Shown piece by piece: positions 1-5,113 of a stretch of 5,312 nucleotides of DNA (positions within the stretch are counted from its first letter, which is position 1; each line of letters starts with the position of its first letter). The stretch is taken from assembly GCA_035716845.1 (NCBI GenBank), contig DASTJE010000106.1, positions 1 through 5,312 of the forward strand, written 5' to 3'. The notes under the pieces are model-generated. The model searched no databases, was not told the DNA's origin, and was given only the letters and a program-made list of their open reading frames with translations. Both the position numbers and the translations under genes were made by a program. The stretch is from CADEEN01 sp035716845. GTDB lineage: Bacteria; Pseudomonadota; Gammaproteobacteria; Burkholderiales; Burkholderiaceae_C.

Positions 1-1123
1 CCGACGACGGGCCGGTGTAGTTGAGGTAGCCGCGACGCGCGTCGCTCTGGCGCTCGACGGCGGCACCGGTCACCAGTGCCACGCCGCCCAGTCGCCAGCT
101 CAACCGCGCGTCAAGGCCGTCGTACGTGCGGTCGAAGTCGATCACGCCGCCACCATGGCGCGGGTTGCCCTGCGTGCCGGCGGCGATGGCCAGCCACTGC
201 ATCACCGAGCGCTCGCCACGATAAAGGGTGAACGCGCTGTCGGCGAGCGGGCCTGCACTCGCGAAGCGGTGCGTCCAGCGGGCGCCGATCTGCTGTTGCG
301 ACAGCGTCTTGCGCGTGTCGTACTGCGTCGCCTCGGGCGCCGTCTGGTAGGGGTCGGCGTCGAAGTCGGCACGCCTGAGGCCCAGCGGGTCGTCGGCCGG
401 TTGGTCGAGCACGCTGAGCAGAACCACGACACGGTCGCGCTCGCCCTGCCACGCGAGGCGGCCGCTGGCGCTCGTCTTGGTGGCCGCGCTGTGCGGCCGG
501 AAGCCCGCCCAGTCCATGCCCGACACATTGCCCGAGGCCTCGAGTCCGCCGCCCAGCGGCACCGCGGCGCCGACGCGCCACTGGCGCAGGCCGAAGTCGC
601 CCACATCGAGGCCGGCCTCGAACCGGCCTGTGCGCACCGGCGCACCATGGCTGGCGATGACGCCGCCGGAGCTGTTGCCGTACAGCACCGAGAACGGGCC
701 ACGCAGCACCTCGATGCGCTGCGCGCCCGCCAGGTCGAAGTGGCTCACCTGGCCCTGTCCGTCGGGCATCGAGGCCGGAATCCCGTCCGTGTACAGCCGC
801 ACGCCACGCACGCCGAACCCGGCGCGTGCGCCGAAGCCGCGCGAGCTGATCTGCAGGTCCTGCGCGTAATTGTTGCGATTGGCCACCACCAGGCCGGGCA
901 CGCGAGCCATCGCCTCAGACAGGTTGATCATCGGCCCCGCGCCGCGCAGCGCGTCGGCATCGACGATGCTGATCGCATAAGGCGCATCGCGCAGCGCGCG
1001 CTCGACGATGGAGCCGGTCACGACGACCTGCTGGGCGTCGGCATCTTGCGCGCGGGAGGCGGCCGCGCCGGCCAGGCACAGCGCGGCCAGCGTGCAGCGC
1101 GAGAGGGTCGTGATACGAAACAT
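1..1123 (-). CDS. TonB-dependent outer-membrane receptor, N-terminal part (C-terminus beyond left edge)
   Basis: This reading frame is open from an ATG at 1123 down to the window edge, giving 374 residues with no stop, so it is the front half of a receptor that is usually 650-800 residues long. Residues 1-25 look like a Sec signal peptide: Arg near the start, a hydrophobic core TLAALCLAGAA, and cleavage after SRA before QDADA. A TonB-box-like segment QQVVVTGS follows at 31-38. The plug domain spans about 45-160, with the family hallmarks VPGLVV (75-80), SSRGFGAR (93-100), YTDGIP (111-116), RIEVLRGPFSVLYGNSSGGV (136-155). From about 165 alternating strands such as RFEAGLDVGDFGLRQWRVGA begin the beta barrel. 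Known for the family: TonB/ExbBD-energised uptake of ferric siderophores, citrate, cobalamin or other scarce ligands. The style resembles FecA-type receptors (COG4772), but the substrate cannot be read from this sequence. No FecA-type N-terminal signalling domain is present, so control by a dedicated FecR/ECF sigma factor is unlikely. The gene is divergent from rnm. Confidence 0.93.
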   Translation of the reverse strand, partial: MFRITTLSRCTLAALCLAGAAASRAQDADAQQVVVTGSIVERALRDAPYAISIVDADALRGAGPMINLSEAMARVPGLVVANRNNYAQDLQISSRGFGARAGFGVRGVRLYTDGIPASMPDGQGQVSHFDLAGAQRIEVLRGPFSVLYGNSSGGVIASHGAPVRTGRFEAGLDVGDFGLRQWRVGAAVPLGGGLEASGNVSGMDWAGFRPHSAATKTSASGRLAWQGERDRVVVLLSVLDQPADDPLGLRRADFDADPYQTAPEATQYDTRKTLSQQQIGARWTHRFASAGPLADSAFTLYRGERSVMQWLAIAAGTQGNPRHGGGVIDFDRTYDGLDARLSWRLGGVALVTGAAVERQSDARRGYLNYTGPSS

Positions 1124-1129
1124 GAACGG

Positions 1130-1135
1130 TTTATA
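1130..1135 (-). promoter_or_regulatory. Candidate -10 element for the receptor gene
   Basis: Read on the minus strand this is TATAAA, five of six matches to the sigma-70 -10 consensus, in locally AT-richer DNA. Only 6 nt separate it from the ATG at 1123, so a standard transcription start would fall on or very near the start codon. No -35-like hexamer sits at the usual 16-18 nt spacing, and no Shine-Dalgarno sequence is visible before the ATG. It is either a real promoter of a nearly leaderless message or a chance match. Confidence 0.3.
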
Positions 1136-1181
1136 CGGGTGTGGAAGGGTTGTACCACTGCTTGATTACCCCGGTGGCGCA

Positions 1182-1214
1182 CCGCGGTTGCGTCCGGCAG
1201 GCACAACGCCGCGG
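1182..1214. repeat. Imperfect inverted repeat (hairpin) in the divergent promoter region
   Basis: The left arm CCGCG (1182-1186) plus GTTG (1187-1190) pairs with CAAC (1204-1207) and CGCGG (1210-1214). A 13-nt loop and a 2-nt GC bulge on the right arm interrupt it. This gives nine G/C-rich pairs. It could be an operator or an RNA hairpin early in a transcript. In DNA this GC-rich such a stem can arise by chance, and there is no T-run on either side, so it is not a standard terminator. Confidence 0.25.
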
Positions 1215-1243
1215 CACGCAAGGGCACATCCTGGCGGGCCTGC

Positions 1244-1249
1244 GAAAAT
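1244..1249 (+). promoter_or_regulatory. Candidate extended -10 for the rnm-EamA-yciO operon
   Basis: GAAAAT preceded by TGC gives an extended -10-like TGCGAAAAT, in the only A-rich stretch before rnm. A start seven bases downstream would coincide with the GTG start codon at 1256, implying a leaderless or almost leaderless message. No recognisable -35 is present and the hexamer is only a partial consensus match, so this is tentative. Confidence 0.25.
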
Positions 1250-1255
1250 GCAGCG

Positions 1256-2152
1256 GTGAACCTCGACTCGCCCCGCTGCTCGCTCGACCACCTGACCAAC
1301 GCCGACCTGCACTGCCACTCCACGGTGTCGGACGGCACGCTCGCACCCGAGGTGCTGGCGGCACGCGCGGCGGCGCAGGGCGTCGACCTGTGGTCGCTGA
1401 CCGACCACGACGAGCTGGGCGGCCAGCACCGTGCGCGCGACGCGGCGCGCGCGGCCGGCATGGCCTACCTCGTGGGCACCGAGGTGTCGGTCACCTTTGC
1501 CGACGAGACGGTGCACATCGTGGGCCTGGGCATGGACCCCGACGACGCCGACCTGCGCGCCGGCCTGGCGCGCACGCGCGGTGGTCGCGAACAGCGCGCA
1601 CGCGAGATGGCGGCCGGCCTGGCCCAGGTGGGCATCCGCGGCGCGTTCGAAGGGGCGCTCGAGTACGTCGGCAACCCGGAGCTGATCTCGCGCACGCACT
1701 TCGCGCGCTTCCTGGTCGACCGCGGCCATTGCGCCGACACCTCCGACGTGTTCCGGCGCTACCTCACGCGCGGCAACCCCGGCTACGTGCCGCACCGCTG
1801 GGCCGCGTTGGGCGACGCGGTGCGCTGGATCACGCGCGCCGGCGGGATGGCCGTGATCGCGCATCCGGCGCGCTACACGCGCTTCTCGCCCACGGTCGAG
1901 TACGCCCTGTTCAGCGAGTTCAAGGCGCACGGCGGGGCTGCGGTGGAGGTCGTCACCGGCAGCCACAGCGCCGCGGAGGTCGAGAAGTACGCCGACATGG
2001 CGCTCGAGTTCGACTTGCTGGCCTCGCGCGGCAGCGACTTCCACGCCCCCGGCGAGAGCCGCACCGACTTCGGCGCCCTGCCCCACCTGCCCGGCCGCGT
2101 GCAGCCGGTCTGGACCGCGCTGGCCGAGCGTGTGTGCTGGCCTTCTGAATGA
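1256..2152 (+). CDS. rnm: PHP-domain phosphoesterase, RNase AM / 3',5'-nucleoside bisphosphate phosphatase family (YciV)
   Basis: This 298-residue protein is a full-length PHP metalloenzyme. The metal-binding motifs appear in order: DLHCHS (17-22, with H19 and H21) and D26; TDHD (49-52); GTEVS (74-78, with E76); VHIVG (86-90); ISRTHFARFLV (144-154); IAHPARY (201-207, with H203); VEVVTGSHS (230-238, with E231); and SDFHAPGES (260-268, with D261 and H263). This layout matches the YciV/RNase AM group. Characterised members hydrolyse 3',5'-bisphosphonucleotides and trim 5' ends of RNA, including rRNA precursors, 5' to 3'. The activity here is inferred from the family. The GTG start is forced: the upstream in-frame stretch offers nothing better, and the nearby ATG at 1248 is in another frame and stops after three codons. 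No Shine-Dalgarno is visible. The stop overlaps the next gene's ATG (ATGA), so it heads an operon with the transporter and yciO, recalling the enterobacterial yciV-yciO pairing. Confidence 0.92.
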   Translation: MNLDSPRCSLDHLTNADLHCHSTVSDGTLAPEVLAARAAAQGVDLWSLTDHDELGGQHRARDAARAAGMAYLVGTEVSVTFADETVHIVGLGMDPDDADLRAGLARTRGGREQRAREMAAGLAQVGIRGAFEGALEYVGNPELISRTHFARFLVDRGHCADTSDVFRRYLTRGNPGYVPHRWAALGDAVRWITRAGGMAVIAHPARYTRFSPTVEYALFSEFKAHGGAAVEVVTGSHSAAEVEKYADMALEFDLLASRGSDFHAPGESRTDFGALPHLPGRVQPVWTALAERVCWPSE

Positions 2153-3084
2153 ACCCGTCGAGACAACGCCCGCTCCTGGGTGTGGCCCTGGTGGTGGCGG
2201 CCGCGACGTGCTTCGCGACCATGGACACCACGATCCGCTGGATCGGCGCGTACTTCAGCATCGCCGTCGTGCTGTGGGTGCGCTATGCGGTGCACGCGGT
2301 GGCGATGACGGCCTGGGTCGCGCTGTCGCCCGACAAGACCTTCCGCACCGCCAACCCGATGTTCCAGATCGCGCGCGGCGCGCTGCTGGCCTTCTCGTCG
2401 GCGATGGCCTTCGCCGCGCTGCGCCGCATGCCGGTGGCCGAGTTCACCGCCATCGTGATGCTCACGCCGCTGGCGGCCACCTTGCTGGCGCGGGTGTGGC
2501 TGCACGAACGCGTATCGCCGCTGCGCTGGACGCTGGTGGCCGGCGGCTTCCTCGGCGCGCTGACCGTGATCCGCCCCGGCAGCGGCGCCATCGGCTGGGC
2601 CGCGCTGCTGCCGCTGGCCGCTGCCGTGTCCAATGCGGGCTTCCAGATCCTCACCAGCCGCTACGCACCGCTCGAGAACCCGTACACCACCAACTTCTAC
2701 ACCGGTGCCACCGGCATGACGATCGCCACCCCGATCCTGCTGGCCAGCGTGGCCGACCCGTTCGACATCCTGGCGGCCGCCGCGCCGACGCACCTCGGTG
2801 CCCTGCTGGGCGTCGCCGTGCTGGGCACCACCGGACACCTGCTGCTGATCATGGCGCTGGGCCGCGCGCCGGCCTCGACGCTGATGCCCTTCCAGTACAC
2901 GCAGATCGCGGTGGCGGCGCTCGCCGGCTTCCTGGCGTTCGGCGTGGCGCCGGATTTCTGGGGGTGGGTGGGCATGGTCGTGATCGCCGCCTGCGGCGCG
3001 GGCACCGCATGGCTCAACCTGCGCGATGCGGCAAGGCGCAAGATTCCCGTGTCGCCGCTCAACGCGGACACCGTGCTCGACTGA
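2149..3084 (+). CDS. EamA-family (drug/metabolite transporter superfamily) inner-membrane permease
   Basis: The 311-residue product has ten hydrophobic segments at roughly 10-28, 36-60, 72-92, 97-117, 126-142, 147-168, 180-200, 215-236, 246-265 and 270-290. That is the two-times-five helix plan of tandem EamA domains. Family-like landmarks are the first-repeat end MPVAEFTAIVMLTPLAATLL (94-113), followed by LHERVS (118-123), and in the second repeat ALGRAPASTLMPFQYTQIA (236-254). The C-terminal tail of about 20 residues is basic then acidic and probably cytoplasmic. Known members export amino acids, nucleosides, purines or other small metabolites. The substrate cannot be assigned from sequence; a nucleotide-related or amino-acid compound would fit its neighbours, but that is speculation. 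The ATG overlaps the rnm stop and has no clear Shine-Dalgarno, which suggests translational coupling. yciO begins 6 nt after its stop. Confidence 0.9.
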   Translation: MNPSRQRPLLGVALVVAAATCFATMDTTIRWIGAYFSIAVVLWVRYAVHAVAMTAWVALSPDKTFRTANPMFQIARGALLAFSSAMAFAALRRMPVAEFTAIVMLTPLAATLLARVWLHERVSPLRWTLVAGGFLGALTVIRPGSGAIGWAALLPLAAAVSNAGFQILTSRYAPLENPYTTNFYTGATGMTIATPILLASVADPFDILAAAAPTHLGALLGVAVLGTTGHLLLIMALGRAPASTLMPFQYTQIAVAALAGFLAFGVAPDFWGWVGMVVIAACGAGTAWLNLRDAARRKIPVSPLNADTVLD

Positions 3085-3090
3085 CGCGCG

Positions 3091-3726
3091 ATGGCCCAGT
3101 ACTTCGAGGTCCACCCCGACAACCCGCAGCCGCGCCTGCTCAAGCAGGCCGCGCAGATCCTGCACGCCGGCGGCGTCGCGGCCATCCCCACCGATTCGAG
3201 CTACGCGCTGGTGTGCCACCTCGACGACAAGGCCGCCGCCGAGCAGTTGCGGCGCATCCGCGGCATGGACGACAAGCACCTGCTGACGCTGCTGTGCCGC
3301 GACCTGTCGGAACTGGCCGCCTACGCGCGTGTGGACAACCGGCAGTACCGGCTGCTCAAGCTCGGCACGCCGGGGCCCTTCACCTTCATCCTGCAGGCCA
3401 CCAAGGAGGTGCCGCGCCGCATCAGCCACCCGCAGCGGCGCACCGTGGGCCTGCGCGTGCCCGACCACCGCACCACGCAGGCCTTGCTGGCCGAGCTGGG
3501 GCAACCGCTGCTCGCCACCACGCTGATCGCCCCCGGCGAGAGCGAGCCGATGAACGACCCCGACGCCATCCGTGCACGCTTCGAGAAGCTGCTGCAGGCG
3601 GTGGTGGATGCCGGCGCGTGCCCGATGCAGCCCACGACGGTGATCGACCTCAGCGCGGACGACCCCGTGGTGCTGCGGCGCGGGCGCGGCGATCCGGGCC
3701 TGCTCGGCCTGCAGGCCGAGGCCTGA
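3091..3726 (+). CDS. yciO: YciO, Sua5/YrdC-fold protein (TsaC paralogue)
   Basis: This 211-residue protein covers one complete YrdC-like domain, with no C-terminal Sua5 domain. It follows the YciO pattern closely: FEVHPDNPQPRLLKQA (5-20), GGVAAIPTDSSYALVCHL (27-44), RIRGMDDKHLLTLLCRDLSE (55-74), TPGPFTFILQATKEVPRR (93-110), RTVGLRVPDH (117-126), and near the end PTTVIDLS (181-188) and VLRRGRGD (194-201). Relatives TsaC and Sua5 make L-threonylcarbamoyl-AMP from threonine, bicarbonate and ATP for tRNA t6A synthesis. YciO is a separate paralogue, usually found beside TsaC, and its physiological role is not settled. Where TsaC/Sua5 carry an S-x-N-type signature, this protein has LLATTLI (140-146). 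Automated labels of 'threonylcarbamoyl-AMP synthase' should therefore be read with caution. It is the last gene of the rnm operon. Its start is 6 nt after the transporter stop, with only a weak ribosome-binding site. It converges on the glutaredoxin-like gene 3 bp away. Confidence 0.92.
   Translation: MAQYFEVHPDNPQPRLLKQAAQILHAGGVAAIPTDSSYALVCHLDDKAAAEQLRRIRGMDDKHLLTLLCRDLSELAAYARVDNRQYRLLKLGTPGPFTFILQATKEVPRRISHPQRRTVGLRVPDHRTTQALLAELGQPLLATTLIAPGESEPMNDPDAIRARFEKLLQAVVDAGACPMQPTTVIDLSADDPVVLRRGRGDPGLLGLQAEA
3703..3720. repeat. 18-bp perfect palindrome at the convergent gene junction
   Basis: CTCGGCCTGCAGGCCGAG is a perfect palindrome. It can fold as a 7-bp GC-rich stem with a TGCA loop in transcripts from either strand. 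It lies in the last codons of yciO (encoding LGLQAE), a few bases before the stop. A second small hairpin, GAGGC (3718-3722) with loop CTGA and GCCTC (3727-3731), spans the stop codon and shares bases with it, so the two cannot form together. The convergent genes are only 3 bp apart, so any terminator must lie within coding DNA. There is no T-run on either side, so this is not a canonical intrinsic terminator, and a coding coincidence remains possible. Confidence 0.4.
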
Positions 3727-3729
3727 GCC

Positions 3730-4125
3730 TCACGCGGGGGCGCGTTCCAGCGCCGCGATCACACGCCGCGCGTCGAAGCCGAGCTGCGCCTGCCCGCGCA
3801 CCAGCAGCGTGGGCGTGCCGCGCGCACCGGTGGCCTCGTAGAGCGCGCGGCAATCGGCATCGCGTTCGATGAAGCATTCGTCGAATGCCACCCGGTGCCC
3901 GGTGAGCCAGCGCCGTGCGGCCGCGCAGAAGACGCAGGTCTCGGACGACAGCATGCGGATGTCGCCCGGCCCGGCCAGGGCGGCGAGGCGCTCGCCGTCG
4001 CGGCGCGCGGCGTTGCCCTGCCACCAGGTCGTGGCGCCGCCCACGGCCAGCGCCAAGGCCGCCAGGCCGAGGAGCGAGCGGCGCGTGCTCAGCGCGCCGC
4101 CGTGACGACGATCTCCACCTTCCAT
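3730..4125 (-). CDS. Exported glutaredoxin/thioredoxin-like protein with CVFC motif
   Basis: From the ATG at 4125 this encodes 131 residues. An N-terminal export signal is clear: STRRSLLGL (13-21) then a hydrophobic run AALALAVGGATTWW (22-35). The paired arginines followed by SLLGL resemble a twin-arginine (Tat) signal, although a membrane anchor is also possible. The mature part has a thioredoxin fold in glutaredoxin style: IRMLSSETCVFCAAARRWL (56-74) with the CxxC pair C64/C67, then GTPTLLV (103-109) with the expected cis-proline P105. Two further cysteines, C84 and C92, might form a structural disulfide. The likely role is thiol-disulfide exchange in the periplasm or at the membrane; its partner is unknown. 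The start is uncertain. The ATG overlaps the RidA-family gene by 37 nt and lacks a good Shine-Dalgarno. A CTG at 4092, forming a CTGA overlap with the RidA-family stop, would start just before the RR motif. It is the last gene of the plsY operon. Confidence 0.82.
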   Translation of the reverse strand: MEGGDRRHGGALSTRRSLLGLAALALAVGGATTWWQGNAARRDGERLAALAGPGDIRMLSSETCVFCAAARRWLTGHRVAFDECFIERDADCRALYEATGARGTPTLLVRGQAQLGFDARRVIAALERAPA

Positions 4126-4442
4126 TCGGGCCTGGCCAGCGGGGCCTGCACGGTCGCGCGCGGCGGCGTGTGCCCGGCGGGCACCCACGCGTCCCACACC
4201 TCGTTCATGGCGGGGAAGTCGGCGATGTCGGCCAGGAAGATCTGCACCATCAGGATGCGCGTCTTGTCGCTGCCGGCCCGGGCGAGCAGCGCATCGACGG
4301 CCGCCAGCACCTGCCGCGTCTGGCCGCGCACGTCCTGCGTGCCGTCAGGTGCCACCTGGCCGGCCAGGTGGACGAGGCCGCCGAAGATCGACGCCTCCGA
4401 CATGCGCGCGCCGACGTCGAGGCGCTGGATGGTGCTGCTCAT
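4089..4442 (-). CDS. RidA-family protein (YjgF/YER057c/UK114)
   Basis: This 117-residue protein has the family's usual length and fold pattern: EASIFGGLVHLAGQV (16-30), QTRQVLAAVDALLARAG (41-57), ILMVQIFLADIADFPAMNEV (63-82), VPAGHTPPRATVQ (87-99) and the end WKVEIVVTAA (107-116). R95 in PPRATVQ and E110 in KVEI occupy the places of the conserved Arg and Glu of RidA proteins. RidA itself hydrolyses reactive enamines/imines made by PLP-dependent dehydratases. The Arg is kept, so deaminase activity is plausible, but the sequence belongs to a broader subgroup and substrate choice is unknown. The frame is open far upstream into plsY. I chose the ATG at 4442 because the domain starts there, it overlaps the plsY stop as TGATG, and AAAGGA lies 8 nt upstream. 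It is cytoplasmic by lack of any signal. Confidence 0.92.
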   Translation of the reverse strand: MSSTIQRLDVGARMSEASIFGGLVHLAGQVAPDGTQDVRGQTRQVLAAVDALLARAGSDKTRILMVQIFLADIADFPAMNEVWDAWVPAGHTPPRATVQAPLARPEWKVEIVVTAAR

Positions 4443-5113
4443 CAATGCTTTCCTTTGTGATGCGAGGGGTGCGGATGTCCGTGCGCGGGCGCGTGGGCCG
4501 CTGCGGCCTTGTGCCCGATCTTCGATTCGGTGCCGGCGAACAGCTTGCTGATGTTGGCCGCATGGCGCCACACCAGCAGCAGGCTCATCGCCACGAGCGC
4601 CAGCGCGGACAGGTCGGCCTCCCAGATCAGCAGCTGGTAGAACGGCGCGAACACCGCCGCCACGATCGACGCCAGCGAGGCGTAGCGGAAGAACGCCGCG
4701 ATGATGAGCCAGGTGGCCAGCGTGGCCGCGCCCAGCAGGGGGTTGTAGGCCAGCAGCACGCCGGCCGCGGTGGCCACGCCCTTGCCGCCCTGGAAGCGGA
4801 AGAACACCGGCCACAGGTGGCCGACGAAGGCGCCGAGGCCGACCCACGCGATCGTGCCTTCACCCCAGCCCAAGCGCGGCGCCAGCAGCAGCGCAGCGAC
4901 CACGGGCAGGTAGCCCTTCAGCGCGTCGAGCACCAGCGTCAGGATCGCGGCCTTGCGGCTGCCCGAGCGCAGCACGTTGGTCGCACCGGGGTTCTTCGAG
5001 CCGTAGCTGCGCGGGTCGGCCAGGCCCATCAGCCGGCTCACGATGACCGCGAACGACAGCGAGCCGATCAGGTAGGCGACGACGACGGCGGCAAGGCTGG
5101 TGGCGATCGACAT
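4442..5113 (-). CDS. plsY: PlsY, acyl-phosphate:glycerol-3-phosphate acyltransferase
   Basis: PlsY is an inner-membrane enzyme that transfers the acyl group from acyl-phosphate (made by PlsX) to glycerol-3-phosphate, giving 1-acylglycerol-3-phosphate, the first step of phospholipid synthesis. The three family motifs are intact: GSKNPGATNVLR (38-49), GHLWPVFFRFQGGKGVAT (98-115) and RHAANISKLFAGTESKIG (183-200). Hydrophobic helices lie at about 4-28, 54-78, 86-106, 112-142, 146-164 and 166-182, as expected for this polytopic protein. At 223 residues it is longer than most homologues because of a C-terminal extension after residue 200 carrying eight histidines among 23 residues (H201, 207, 211, 213, 215, 218, 219, 223) and ending HHKGKH. 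That tail lies beyond the catalytic motifs and may bind metal or be a lineage ornament. The ATG at 5113 gives the standard PlsY N-terminus. It heads an overlapping operon with the RidA-family and glutaredoxin-like genes. Confidence 0.96.
   Translation of the reverse strand: MSIATSLAAVVVAYLIGSLSFAVIVSRLMGLADPRSYGSKNPGATNVLRSGSRKAAILTLVLDALKGYLPVVAALLLAPRLGWGEGTIAWVGLGAFVGHLWPVFFRFQGGKGVATAAGVLLAYNPLLGAATLATWLIIAAFFRYASLASIVAAVFAPFYQLLIWEADLSALALVAMSLLLVWRHAANISKLFAGTESKIGHKAAAAHAPAHGHPHPSHHKGKH
4451..4456 (-). promoter_or_regulatory. Ribosome binding site of the RidA-family gene, inside the plsY tail
   Basis: Read on the minus strand this is AAAGGA, a good Shine-Dalgarno sequence, 8 nt before the ATG at 4442. 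It is the best ribosome-binding site in a window where most genes have none visible. Its bases are also the Lys-Gly codons near the end of PlsY. It fixes the RidA-family start and supports translation in step with plsY. Confidence 0.7.

Larger units (their letters stand above)
1124..1255. other. Divergent intergenic region between the receptor gene and rnm
   Basis: This 132-bp gap is the only place that can hold promoters for both the receptor (leftward) and the rnm operon (rightward). The receptor-proximal part, about 1111-1170, is noticeably less GC-rich than the rest of the window. It contains a -10-like TATAAA on the minus strand and, further right, a GAAAAT on the plus strand, but neither has a good -35. 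I looked for a Fur-type GATAAT repeat and for cobalamin-riboswitch signatures next to the receptor and recognised neither. An imperfect hairpin lies at 1182-1214. Confidence 0.6.

Noticed and set aside
155..1165. Long plus-strand open frame of 336 codons opposite the receptor gene
   Set aside because: It is antisense to a frame with a clear signal peptide, TonB box and plug motifs. Its product is Arg/Ala/His-rich with no recognisable fold, as expected from GC-rich codon bias on the opposite strand.
1124..1255. Cobalamin riboswitch or Fur box controlling the receptor
   Set aside because: The gap is short. I could not recognise the conserved riboswitch segments or a GATAAT-type repeat on either strand.
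1166..2086. 306-codon minus-strand frame opposite rnm
   Set aside because: It is fully antisense to a PHP enzyme with all metal-binding motifs intact, and its own translation has no family resemblance.
1873..3504. 543-codon minus-strand open frame across rnm, the transporter and yciO
   Set aside because: It spans three well-supported plus-strand genes and their junctions. Its translation is low-complexity Gln/Arg/Gly/His, so it is a stop-poor shadow of high GC content.
2130..3872. 580-codon plus-strand open frame in the +1 shadow of the transporter and yciO
   Set aside because: It overlaps two real genes in another frame and continues into the opposing gene. The product is Arg/Ala/Pro-rich with no motifs.
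4089..4847. RidA-family protein read as a 252-residue fusion with a long N-terminal extension
   Set aside because: The extra N-terminal part is the plsY gene read out of frame. A good Shine-Dalgarno and an ATG at 4442 mark the real start at the beginning of the domain.
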